DNA of 64,000 nucleotides from Novosphingobium sp. (GTDB lineage: Bacteria > Pseudomonadota > Alphaproteobacteria > Sphingomonadales > Sphingomonadaceae), in contig NZ_JAUYRV010000009.1 in assembly GCF_030696665.1 (NCBI RefSeq), positions 1 through 64,000 of the forward strand. The letters are read 5' to 3'. Under the pieces are notes generated by a model. It did no database searches and had not been told where the DNA came from. It saw nothing but the letters and a program-made list of their open reading frames with translations. This document shows positions 43,348 to 51,907 of the stretch, piece after piece; position 1 is the first letter of the stretch; every line of letters begins with the position of its first letter. A program made the translations under genes and the position numbers.

Positions 43348-45567
43348 ATGAGGAATCTGAAATTTGCGTGTCTTGTGTCGGCTTTTGCGCTGGCATCGAC
43401 ACCGGCTTTTGCGCAAGATGCGCAGGAAGCTGAAACGGGTGCAGTCGCCGATGGCGATATTGTCGTAACCGCCAACCGTACATCGTCGCTGCTGTCAAAG
43501 ACGCCGATCGCGATGTCTGCCGTAGGCGGTGAAGATCTGATCGCTGCGGGCATCACGAACCCGACCCAGCTTGAAGAAACGATCCCTAACCTTTCGATCG
43601 TGCGCGGCAACGGGCTGCAGATCACGATTCGCGGTGTGACCAGCACCGACGGCACCGAAAAGGGCGATCCTTCGGCCGCGTTCATGGTCAACGGCATCTA
43701 TCTTGCCCGCCCGCAGGCGCAGGAAGTGTCGTTCTTCGATATTGAGCGCATCGAAGTGCTGCGCGGTCCGCAGGGCACGCTCTATGGCCGCAACTCCACT
43801 GCAGGCGTGGTCAACATCCTGACCGCCCAGCCCAAGTTTGAATTCGGCGCGCGCGCCGACGTGGTCTATGGCAATTTCAACGCGCTGAACGGCACCGTGG
43901 TGCTGAACGTGCCTGCAAGTGACACGCTGGCATTCCGCGTTGCTGCGAACATCGACCAGCGTGACAACTACATCATCGATGGCGCGCCGAACGACAACGC
44001 CACGCTCGACAAGTTCAAGAACAACAAGTCGGTCCGCCTGTCCGCCCTGTGGAAGCCGACCCCCGATCTCAGCCTGCTGGTGATGGGCGATTACAGCTCG
44101 GTCAAGGGTAACCCGACCAACGGCGTTTCACCTGCGAACTTCTACAGCAACATTGCCAGCGGTGTGCGGCCCACATTCAACGCGCCTATCTATCGCAGCC
44201 TCGATCCGGATGTTGCCCGCGTCCTCAGCATTCCGCAGGCCCAGCAGGGCTTCCGCGACAACGAGGAAAAGGGCGTGATGGCCGAGCTCAACTATACGAT
44301 GGGCAACGTCACCCTGACCTATCTCGGGTCGTACCGCGAATCCGAACGTCGCGAATTCGCAAACTCTGCCAACGGCCTGTTCTCGAACGATTTCATCGGC
44401 AGCTACTGGCAGACCTCGCAGGAAGTCCGCCTTGCATACGGCGGTGACGGCCCGCTGCAGGCGCAGATCGGCGGTTACTACTTCAAGGAAAAGTCGGGCA
44501 TCGCCTTCTTCCTCAACAACCTGCTTGGCGCCAACACCCGCTTCGGCTTCCCGCAGGATCCGACCATTGCCGAAAACAAGTCGGCCTTCGGTCAGGTCAC
44601 TTATGAGGTTGCAGAAAACCTGCGCGTCACCGGCGGCATCCGCTATTCGCATGACCTCAAATCGCGCATCGGCCAGACCGTCGTCGATTTCTATGACCGT
44701 ATCGGCAATTCCTACAGCGTCGGCAACTTCATCCGCCGTCAGGTGAACCAGGTCAACAACGCCGAACGCACGTTCAGCGAGCTGACATGGCGCGCAGGTG
44801 TCGATTACGACAGCCCGCTGGGTCTCGTCTTCGCCTCGGTTTCGACCGGCTACAAGGCGGGCGGCTTCAACGATGGCTGCGAAATCGGCACGGCAACGAA
44901 CTGCAACCTGCCCGCAGGCGCGCTGTACTATGATCCGGAAACGCTGACCGCCTATGAAGCGGGCTTCAAGTTCCGCTTCAGCCCGGCCTTCCGCCTGAAC
45001 GGTACTGTGTTCCACTATGACTATCAGGGTCTGCAGCTTTCGCAGCTGTCCGACATCTGCGGTGGTCCTTGCCAGGTCACGACCAACGCCGCCAAGGCCA
45101 AGATCGATGGCGTTGAGCTTGATGCCACGCTCCAGCCGGTTGATCGCTTTGCCATTCGGCTTGCACTTAACTGGCTCGATGCGCGGTATGACCAGTTCCT
45201 GCCTAACCCGGCGATCAACTTCGCAGGTCGTCCGCTGAACCGCAGCCCCAAGTGGAGCTGGATTGCTGGCATGAACTACACCCTGCCGATTGGCGAAGGC
45301 CGCATGGTGTTTGATGCTCAGACGTCGTCGCGCAGCCGCTTTGAAGTGACCGATCTGGCCAACTTCGCCTACTTCTACCAGCCAGCGGCCACCAAGACCG
45401 ACATGTCGGTGACCTACAACGCACCGGACGATCGTTTCTACATCGCCGGGTTCGTTGAAAACCTGGAAAACAATCTGGTCGTCACTGGTGCCACTACCGG
45501 CCTGTTCGGTTCTGTGACTTTCGCTGATCCGCGCACCTACGGTGTGCGCGCCGGCTTCAAGTTCTGA
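43348..45567 (+). CDS. TonB-dependent outer-membrane receptor
   Basis: The protein has 739 residues. Signal peptide MRNLKFACLVSAFALASTPAFA is followed by the plug DIVVTANRTSSLLSKTPIAMSAVGGEDL and FFDIERIEVLRGPQGTLYGRNSTAGVVNI, both typical of FecA-like and sugar/aromatic receptors of sphingomonads. The barrel ends YGVRAGFKF. A strong rho-independent terminator (45621-45657) ends its transcript. It faces the matB operon across the 420-bp promoter region. The ligand is unknown. Confidence 0.9.
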   Translation: MRNLKFACLVSAFALASTPAFAQDAQEAETGAVADGDIVVTANRTSSLLSKTPIAMSAVGGEDLIAAGITNPTQLEETIPNLSIVRGNGLQITIRGVTSTDGTEKGDPSAAFMVNGIYLARPQAQEVSFFDIERIEVLRGPQGTLYGRNSTAGVVNILTAQPKFEFGARADVVYGNFNALNGTVVLNVPASDTLAFRVAANIDQRDNYIIDGAPNDNATLDKFKNNKSVRLSALWKPTPDLSLLVMGDYSSVKGNPTNGVSPANFYSNIASGVRPTFNAPIYRSLDPDVARVLSIPQAQQGFRDNEEKGVMAELNYTMGNVTLTYLGSYRESERREFANSANGLFSNDFIGSYWQTSQEVRLAYGGDGPLQAQIGGYYFKEKSGIAFFLNNLLGANTRFGFPQDPTIAENKSAFGQVTYEVAENLRVTGGIRYSHDLKSRIGQTVVDFYDRIGNSYSVGNFIRRQVNQVNNAERTFSELTWRAGVDYDSPLGLVFASVSTGYKAGGFNDGCEIGTATNCNLPAGALYYDPETLTAYEAGFKFRFSPAFRLNGTVFHYDYQGLQLSQLSDICGGPCQVTTNAAKAKIDGVELDATLQPVDRFAIRLALNWLDARYDQFLPNPAINFAGRPLNRSPKWSWIAGMNYTLPIGEGRMVFDAQTSSRSRFEVTDLANFAYFYQPAATKTDMSVTYNAPDDRFYIAGFVENLENNLVVTGATTGLFGSVTFADPRTYGVRAGFKF

Positions 45568-45620
45568 TCAAAACTCCCTCGCCAACCTTGCGCAGATGAT
45601 CTTCGCAGGGTTGGCAAACG

Positions 45621-45657
45621 GGCGGGCGGAACCATCACGGTCCCGCCCGCCTTTTTT
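45621..45657 (+). terminator. Rho-independent terminator of the TonB receptor gene
   Basis: GGCGGGCGG ... CCGCCCGCC forms a GC-rich stem, with ACC/GGT continuing inside and loop ATCAC, followed by TTTTTT. It starts 54 bp after the receptor stop. Confidence 0.85.
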
Positions 45658-45753
45658 GTGGGCAGTGCCGATTGCGCATGCCCCTTGGCAAAGTGTTAAT
45701 TGTTCGGTTAAACCCCTTGCAAAGCTACCCGGCTGACTGCGAGAGGAACCACA

Positions 45754-46899
45754 TTGTTCGATGGCCTGACGCTTGCCTCCCTGCCTGACGCGGCAGAGGC
45801 TGTGCGCCCGAAAATTCGCGCATTCCTTGCCGACCACATGGCGGGCATCGCAGCTGATACGCGCGCAAGATCATGGCAAGGCTTCGACGCCGCCTTCAGC
45901 CGCAAACTGGGCGCGGAGGGATTCCTCGGCCTCACCCTGCCGGTGGAATATGGCGGACAGGGCCTCGGCCCATTCGCGCGCTTCGTGGTGGTGGAAGAAC
46001 TGCTGAGTGCAGGTGCCCCCGTGGCCGCGCACTGGATCGCCGACCGGCAAAGCGCGCCCTTGCTGCTGCACTATGGCACCGAAGGGCAGAGACAGCGGCA
46101 CATTCCCGCGATCTGCCGGGGTGAACAGGTGTTCTGCATCGGCATGAGCGAGCCGGGGTCCGGGTCAGACCTTGCCAGCGTGCGCACCCGGGCTGATCGC
46201 AATGCCGATGGCTGGCTGCTCAATGGCCAGAAAATCTGGACCACCAACGCGCACTATGCCGACTACATGATCGCACTGGTCCGCACATCGGGCACCGGCG
46301 CAGACCGGCAGGCCGGCCTTTCGCAACTGATCGTCGATCTGCACGCCCCCGGTGTCACCATCCGCCCGATCACTGATCTGACCGGAGACGCCCACTTTGC
46401 CGAGGTGTTCTTCGACAACGTGCAACTGGCCGACGATGCGCTGGTTGGGCAGGAGGGCGATGGCTGGGCGCAATGCACCGCCGAACTGGCGTTCGAACGG
46501 TCCGGGCCGGAACGCATCTATTCCAGCGTGGTGCTGCTCGATGCATGGATCGCGCACTTGCAGGCGGTGGGGCGGCGTGATGCCGATGCGCTGGTCGGAC
46601 GGCTCACGGCAGAGCTTGCCACATTGCGCGCCATGTCCTTGGCCTGCACGGCACTGTTGACGGCGGGGGAAAGCCCGGTGGTCGAAGCTTCCATCGTCAA
46701 GGATCGCGGCACCGGCTTTGAACAGGAATTGGCCGTGGTGATCGGCGATGATCTGGCCGCCCACCCGGACGAACCGGTGAGCGCGGAACTGTGGCGGACG
46801 CTGGCTTACGTCACGCACATCGCGCCCAGCTTTTCGCTGCGCGGCGGCACGCGGGAGATCCTGCGGGGCATTATTGCACGCGGGATGGGGCTGCGCTGA
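45754..46899 (+). CDS. Acyl-CoA dehydrogenase, subunit 1 of a heteromeric pair
   Basis: The protein has 381 residues from TTG 45754, which has GAGAGG upstream. Family signature FCIGMSEPGSGSDLASVRTRA binds FAD and substrate, with WTTNAHYADYMIALVRT and a C-terminal SLRGGTREILRGIIARG. The C-terminal position that holds the catalytic Glu in medium-chain enzymes (EGT) is Gly here (GGT), as in the two-subunit dehydrogenases of steroid side-chain degradation. The next gene starts within its stop codon, so the two are made together. The substrate, perhaps a branched or cyclic acyl-CoA, is unknown. Confidence 0.85.
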   Translation: MFDGLTLASLPDAAEAVRPKIRAFLADHMAGIAADTRARSWQGFDAAFSRKLGAEGFLGLTLPVEYGGQGLGPFARFVVVEELLSAGAPVAAHWIADRQSAPLLLHYGTEGQRQRHIPAICRGEQVFCIGMSEPGSGSDLASVRTRADRNADGWLLNGQKIWTTNAHYADYMIALVRTSGTGADRQAGLSQLIVDLHAPGVTIRPITDLTGDAHFAEVFFDNVQLADDALVGQEGDGWAQCTAELAFERSGPERIYSSVVLLDAWIAHLQAVGRRDADALVGRLTAELATLRAMSLACTALLTAGESPVVEASIVKDRGTGFEQELAVVIGDDLAAHPDEPVSAELWRTLAYVTHIAPSFSLRGGTREILRGIIARGMGLR

Positions 46900-47852
46900 T
46901 GACCACTGAACTGCTGGAACCCTTCGTGCGCATGCTTGATGAAATCGCTTCGCCCGCCGCCGTGCGCGCAGTGGAGGCAGGCGGCGATTGGCAGGCGATG
47001 TGGGCTGCCATCGCGGCTTCAGGATTCCTCGATGCGCTGGTTGGCGAAGACCAAGGCGGTTCAGGGCTGACGCTCGCCCAAGTAGAACCGCTGTTGCAAG
47101 CGTTGGGCGCAAGCGCCGTTCCGCTGCCGGTGGGTGAAACGATGATCGCCCGCGCGCTTCTTGCCCATGCAGGCATCGCCGCGCCCGCAGGACCGGTCGT
47201 GCTGGCCGCCACGCAAGGCCAGCCGGTTCCCTGCGCTCTGGTGGCGAACCATGCTCTGGTCGATACCGGCGCGGCGCTGGCGGTCACCCCGCTTTCCGAA
47301 ATGGAAGTGACCGCAACCGGGGTTCACGGCTCGCTGGCGGCGGTGCTGTCAGGCCCGGCGCAAAGCCTTGCTCTCCCGCGCCCCGGCAATGGCCTGCGCT
47401 CCATTGCCGCCGTCCTGCGCGCGTGCCTGATCGCAGGCGCAGCGGCGCGTGTGTGCGATATGGCGGCGGCCCACGCGGCGCAGCGCGTGCAGTTCGGCAA
47501 ACCCATCGGCAAACAGCAGGCCCTGCAGCAGATGCTCAGCGTGATGGCCGAGGATATGGTCGCCTGCCGCATCGCGGCGCAACTGGGCTGTGCCGGTGGC
47601 CTTGATCCCGCTTTGACCCACGTCGCAACAGCCAAAATCACCACATCTGCCGCCGCGCCGCGTCTCGCGGCAAGCGCTCACGCCGTGCACGGTGCCATCG
47701 GCATTGCCGAAGAGTTTGACCTTCAACTCCTCACCCGCCGCCTGCACGAATGGCGTCTGGCCGATGGTTCGGAAGGCTATTGGTCACGGCAGCTTGGCGC
47801 AGAACGGCTTGGCGCGCCAATGTCGTCGATGGACTTTGCGCGAACGCCCTAA
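46899..47852 (+). CDS. Acyl-CoA dehydrogenase-like protein, subunit 2
   Basis: The protein has 317 residues, shorter than normal (about 380). ATG 46899 overlaps the TGA of the first subunit (ATGA type), so translation is coupled. GFLDALVGEDQGGSGLTLAQV and AAHAAQRVQFGKPIGKQQALQQMLSVMAEDM are ACAD motifs, but the middle beta domain is short and the FAD-binding SEPxxGSD block is missing. It probably forms the non-catalytic partner of a heterotetramer. The stop overlaps the otsA stop by 4 bp. Confidence 0.82.
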   Translation: MTTELLEPFVRMLDEIASPAAVRAVEAGGDWQAMWAAIAASGFLDALVGEDQGGSGLTLAQVEPLLQALGASAVPLPVGETMIARALLAHAGIAAPAGPVVLAATQGQPVPCALVANHALVDTGAALAVTPLSEMEVTATGVHGSLAAVLSGPAQSLALPRPGNGLRSIAAVLRACLIAGAAARVCDMAAAHAAQRVQFGKPIGKQQALQQMLSVMAEDMVACRIAAQLGCAGGLDPALTHVATAKITTSAAAPRLAASAHAVHGAIGIAEEFDLQLLTRRLHEWRLADGSEGYWSRQLGAERLGAPMSSMDFARTP

Positions 47853-49258
47853 ACGATCTGCACAACCTTGATCGGCCCATGTTCCGAAGCGTTTTCCAGC
47901 GGTGTCTCCAGACAATCGCGGAACGTTTCCAGCCACCACATCACGTCGCGTTGGCGCACGTCTTCGATCATCGCTTTCCAGCGCGCCTTGCGTTCGGACA
48001 GCGGCATGATCAGCGCGCGTTGCAGCGCGTCCGAAAGTTCCTCGGCGCTATAAGGGTTGACCAGCAGCGCATCGGGCATCTGCTCAGCCGCCCCGGCAAA
48101 GCGGGACAGGATCAGCACGCCGGGGTCTTCCGGGTCTTGCGCCGCAACATATTCCTTGGCCACAAGGTTCATCCCGTCGCGCAAGGGCGTGACAAGGCCG
48201 ATCTTCGCCGCGCGGTAGACGCCCGCCAATTCGTCACGCGCATAGCCTTGGTTGACATAGCGTATCGGTACCCAATCGAGTGCTGCGTGCGCGCCGTTGA
48301 TGCGGCCAGCGAGGCCTTCGAGGGTCGAGCGAATGCGCTGGTAGCTTTCCACCGCGCCACGTGATGGCGGCGCAATCTGCAGCAGGACCACGCCGTTGCG
48401 CTCTTCGGGATTCTCCGCAAGAAAGCGTTCATAGCCAAGGAAGCGCTCTTCCAGCCCTTTGGAATAGTCGAGCCGGTCCACGCCCACGATCAGCGAACGA
48501 CCGACCAGACTCGCCCGGACCTTCTCATATGTGCGCCGCGCAGTGTTGCTCCGGGCCATCTCCTCAAAGGCGCGCGTATCGATCCCGATGGGGCAGGCGA
48601 CCAGCCGCGCGGTGCGCCCGTTGCAATGCGCCACGCCATCTGCGTCCACCGTCGCGCCCATTTCCGCCTTCACGAAATCGACAAAGGAATCGAGCCATTC
48701 CTGCGTGTGGAACCCGATCACGTCATAGGCGAACATCGTTTCCACCAGCGCGGCGGCTTCGGGCAGGGTGGCCAGCAGGCGGCGCGGGGGCCAGGGGATG
48801 TGCAGGAAAAAGCCGATGCGGTTTGCAATGCCCCGATTGCGCAATTCGCGGCCCAGCGGGATCATGTGGTAATCCTGCACCCACACCACATCGTCCGGCT
48901 CGATCAGCGGCAGCACGGTTTCGGCAAAGCGCGCATTGGCGCGTTCATAGCCCCCGGCAAAGCTGCGTTCGTATTCGGCCAGATCGATGCGATAGTGGAA
49001 CAGCGGCCACAACGTGCGGTTGGCGTAGCCGTTGTAGTATTCCTCAACGTCCTGCTCTTCCAGATCGACCGTGGCGGTGGCCACGCCATCGGTGCGCTGG
49101 AAATTGATGTGGCCGGTGAACTGTTCGGTCACCTCGCCAGACCAGCCGAACCAGATCCCGCCATTGGCGCGAAGCGCCGCGGATAGTGCCACCGCCAGCC
49201 CGCCCTGCGCGCCGCCGCCCGCGCTGACGCGGTTCGATATGACGATCAGGCGGCTCAT
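47849..49258 (-). CDS. otsA: Trehalose-6-phosphate synthase
   Basis: The protein has 469 residues (GT20). [70 protein letters not shown] and [15 protein letters not shown] contain the UDP-glucose and glucose-6-phosphate sites of OtsA. It makes trehalose-6-phosphate. ATG 49258 overlaps the stop of the GH15 gene by 4 bp, so it is coupled third in otsB-GH15-otsA. Trehalose would serve against osmotic or drying stress. Confidence 0.95.
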   Translation of the reverse strand: MSRLIVISNRVSAGGGAQGGLAVALSAALRANGGIWFGWSGEVTEQFTGHINFQRTDGVATATVDLEEQDVEEYYNGYANRTLWPLFHYRIDLAEYERSFAGGYERANARFAETVLPLIEPDDVVWVQDYHMIPLGRELRNRGIANRIGFFLHIPWPPRRLLATLPEAAALVETMFAYDVIGFHTQEWLDSFVDFVKAEMGATVDADGVAHCNGRTARLVACPIGIDTRAFEEMARSNTARRTYEKVRASLVGRSLIVGVDRLDYSKGLEERFLGYERFLAENPEERNGVVLLQIAPPSRGAVESYQRIRSTLEGLAGRINGAHAALDWVPIRYVNQGYARDELAGVYRAAKIGLVTPLRDGMNLVAKEYVAAQDPEDPGVLILSRFAGAAEQMPDALLVNPYSAEELSDALQRALIMPLSERKARWKAMIEDVRQRDVMWWLETFRDCLETPLENASEHGPIKVVQIV

Positions 49259-51039
49259 CTTACCGATGTCCACGGACGGCTGAGCAGCCCGGCGCAGTTG
49301 ATGATTCCGACCAACGAGTAGGTCTGCGGGAAGTTGCCCCATAGCTCGCCGGTTACGGGGTCAATGTCTTCGGAAAGGAGACCGGATTTCGTGCGTCGCA
49401 TCAGCATTTCCTCAAACAGTGCGCGTGCTTCGTCAGACCGTCCGGTCAGGTGAAGCGCTTCGATCAACCAGAAGGTGCAGACATTGAAGGCCGTCTGCGG
49501 GAGCCCAAAATCGTCCTCGGTGGCATAGCGCAACATGTGCGAGCCACGCCGCAAGCCTTCCTCGATGGCCGAGAGGGTGGAAAGAAAGCGCGGATCGTCG
49601 GGCGCCAGAAAGCGCAAGTCGAGCAGTTGCAGCACGCTGGCGTCCAGATCGTCGCCCGAGAATGTGGCCGAAAGCCGCTGCGTCTCCTCGCGCCATGCCG
49701 AAGTTTCGATCAGCGTGCGGATTTCGGCAGCACGTCCGTTCCACAGGTCTGCGCGGTCGGTCAGCCCCAGCGTGCCCGCGATATTGCCGAGCCGGTCACA
49801 AGCAGCCCAGCACATGGCCGCCGAATAAGTGTGGACCGATTGCCGCGTGCGCAGTTCCCACAGGCCAGCGTCGGCCTGATCACGGCTCGCCCACGCTCGC
49901 TCGCCCACCTTTTCCAGCGCCTCGAAATCCTCGTGCCCGGCCAGCCGGAACAGGCGCTGGTCAAAGAACGCCTGCGCGCTCGACAGCACGATCTGGCCAT
50001 AGGCGTCGTGCTGGATCTGTTCATAGGCCTGATTGCCCACGCGCACCGGCCCCATGCCGCGATAGCCGGGTAGGTCAGGCGCAAAGCCCTCTTCCAGCCG
50101 CGCCTCGCCCAGCACGCCATAAAGCGGCTGGATGTGGCCACCCTTGGCCCCGTCGACGATGTTGCGCAGATACGAAAGGTAGCCTTCCAGCACATCCAGC
50201 GCGCCCAGCCGGTTCAGCGCCTGGACGGTGTAATAGGCATCGCGGATCCAGCAGTAGCGGTAGTCCCAGTTGCGTTCAGACCCGGCATGTTCGGGGATTG
50301 ATGTCGTCAGCGCCGCCACGATCGCGCCCGTCTCGGCATGCTGGCACAGGCGCAACGTGATGGCGGACCGGATCACCGCGTCCTGCCATTCGAGCGGGAT
50401 GGCAAGGCCACGGACCCACCCGCGCCATTCCACGCAGGTGCGCTCCAGCATGTCGTCCACGGTGCGCCCGATATTGCCGGAAAAGCTCTCGTCCGGGCCG
50501 AGGTAGAAGTGCAGCGGGCGCTCCAGCCGGAACGTGCGTTCTTCGGCGACCATGCCCACCGGCGCGGTGGTCGTCAGCCGCATGGTCATGGCCGGGCCGG
50601 GGTAGCGGATGTGGCTGGTGCCGCCGACCACGCCGGGGGAGGGAGCGCCCCAATCGCGCGTGGCGCGCAGCCGCACCGTGATGCGCGGCGATCCGCTGAC
50701 CGGGCGGACGATGCGGGCATAGGACACCGGGCGGAACGTGCGCCCGGAATGGCCATAGAACGGGCAGAAGTCGGTCACTTCAATGGCGTTGCCGTGGTCA
50801 TCCTCGTGCCGCGTCACAAGGATCGGCGTATTGCGCAGATAGCGCTGCTGCGTGCGCACCACGCCATCCAGAGCAATGTCCCAGAAACCCGCCTCGGGCG
50901 TTTCTCCGCCCACCAGCGCGCTGAACAGCGGGTCACCGTCCACACGCGGCACACAGGCCCAGACAAACCGCCCGGCCTCGTCCACCAACGCCGAAACGTG
51001 GCAATTGCCGATGGGCCACAGTTCCATGCCCGCGCTCAT
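49255..51039 (-). CDS. Glycoside hydrolase family 15 protein (glucoamylase/trehalase-like)
   Basis: The protein has 594 residues from ATG 51039. N-terminal beta domain (MELWPIGNCHVSALVDEAGRFVWACVPRVDGDPLFSALV) precedes the (alpha/alpha)6 barrel with GSERNWDYRYCWIRDAYYTVQALNRLG and the C-terminal DPVTGELWGNFPQTYSLVGIINCAGLL. In family 15 members of this kind Glu residues in the barrel act as acid and base. No signal peptide is present. It is translationally coupled between otsB and otsA, so a role in turnover or trimming of trehalose or maltooligosaccharide is likely; synthesis-linked trehalase activity is only inferred. Confidence 0.88.
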   Translation of the reverse strand: MSAGMELWPIGNCHVSALVDEAGRFVWACVPRVDGDPLFSALVGGETPEAGFWDIALDGVVRTQQRYLRNTPILVTRHEDDHGNAIEVTDFCPFYGHSGRTFRPVSYARIVRPVSGSPRITVRLRATRDWGAPSPGVVGGTSHIRYPGPAMTMRLTTTAPVGMVAEERTFRLERPLHFYLGPDESFSGNIGRTVDDMLERTCVEWRGWVRGLAIPLEWQDAVIRSAITLRLCQHAETGAIVAALTTSIPEHAGSERNWDYRYCWIRDAYYTVQALNRLGALDVLEGYLSYLRNIVDGAKGGHIQPLYGVLGEARLEEGFAPDLPGYRGMGPVRVGNQAYEQIQHDAYGQIVLSSAQAFFDQRLFRLAGHEDFEALEKVGERAWASRDQADAGLWELRTRQSVHTYSAAMCWAACDRLGNIAGTLGLTDRADLWNGRAAEIRTLIETSAWREETQRLSATFSGDDLDASVLQLLDLRFLAPDDPRFLSTLSAIEEGLRRGSHMLRYATEDDFGLPQTAFNVCTFWLIEALHLTGRSDEARALFEEMLMRRTKSGLLSEDIDPVTGELWGNFPQTYSLVGIINCAGLLSRPWTSVR

Positions 51040-51815
51040 GTGTCGAGCACCCCGTCCAGCCACGCCAGCACATGCTGAACGCCCTCCAGCCGGTAGCGCG
51101 CGGACGTCTGGCGTAGCGGCCCCACCAGCACGCCCCATCCGCCATGCGCGGCAGCGGCTGCAAAGCCCGGCTCGTCGGTCAGATCATCGCCCAGCATGAT
51201 GGGCACGGTGCCGGCAAAGGGCGGCGTATCAAGGATCCGCGCCACGGCGCTGCCCTTGTCGCCGCCGGGTGCGCGCAGTTCGACCATCATCTTGCCGGGC
51301 TGCAAATGCAGGCCATGCGCAGTGGCCAGTTCCTCGGCCAGCGCAAGACTCCACCCTTCAAGATGGGGCGCCATGCGATAGTGCAGCGCCACGCCCAATG
51401 GCTTGCGTTCCACCAGCACGCCTTCATGCGCGGCGGCATATTGGGTCAATGCATCGCCTGCTTCACCAAGCGCTGCTGGCGCTTCGGGAATTTCGGTCGT
51501 GCCATCGGGAAAGTGGATTTCCTGACCGTGGCTTCCGGCAATGCCCAGATAGGACATCCCGAGCTTTTCGCGCACGAAGCCCGCATCGCGCCCGGTGACG
51601 ATCGCCAGCCTGCCTTCCAGCCTTGCACACAACGCCGCTACCAGCGCCCGCACCCGGTCCGTCACCTGCACCGCATCGGGCCGGTCGATCAGATCGACCA
51701 GCGTTCCATCAAAGTCGAGGAACAGGCTGGCCCGTGCGGGCAGGCGGGAAGGCGGCAGATCAAGAGCACGTTCGATGACGGCATGGGGGCCTTGCGGGTC
51801 CAATGCGGATTCCAA
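51036..51815 (-). CDS. otsB: Trehalose-6-phosphate phosphatase
   Basis: The protein has 259 residues (HAD superfamily). Motif I LFLDFDGTLVDL holds Asp34 and Asp36; AIVTGRD is motif II; motif IV is MLGDDLTDEPGF. GIAGSHGQEIHFPDG is an OtsB signature. It removes phosphate from trehalose-6-phosphate. It is the first gene of the operon, and its stop overlaps the GH15 start (ATGA). Confidence 0.93.
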   Translation of the reverse strand: MESALDPQGPHAVIERALDLPPSRLPARASLFLDFDGTLVDLIDRPDAVQVTDRVRALVAALCARLEGRLAIVTGRDAGFVREKLGMSYLGIAGSHGQEIHFPDGTTEIPEAPAALGEAGDALTQYAAAHEGVLVERKPLGVALHYRMAPHLEGWSLALAEELATAHGLHLQPGKMMVELRAPGGDKGSAVARILDTPPFAGTVPIMLGDDLTDEPGFAAAAAHGGWGVLVGPLRQTSARYRLEGVQHVLAWLDGVLDT

Positions 51816-51907
51816 TGATAGCTGGCTGATGCTTTCCCAACGTCAGCCAGCCCCGCAAGTTCCCCCTTTTGTGCCGCAGCGCAGCATAAAACGCCGCCGT
51901 CTACCCT

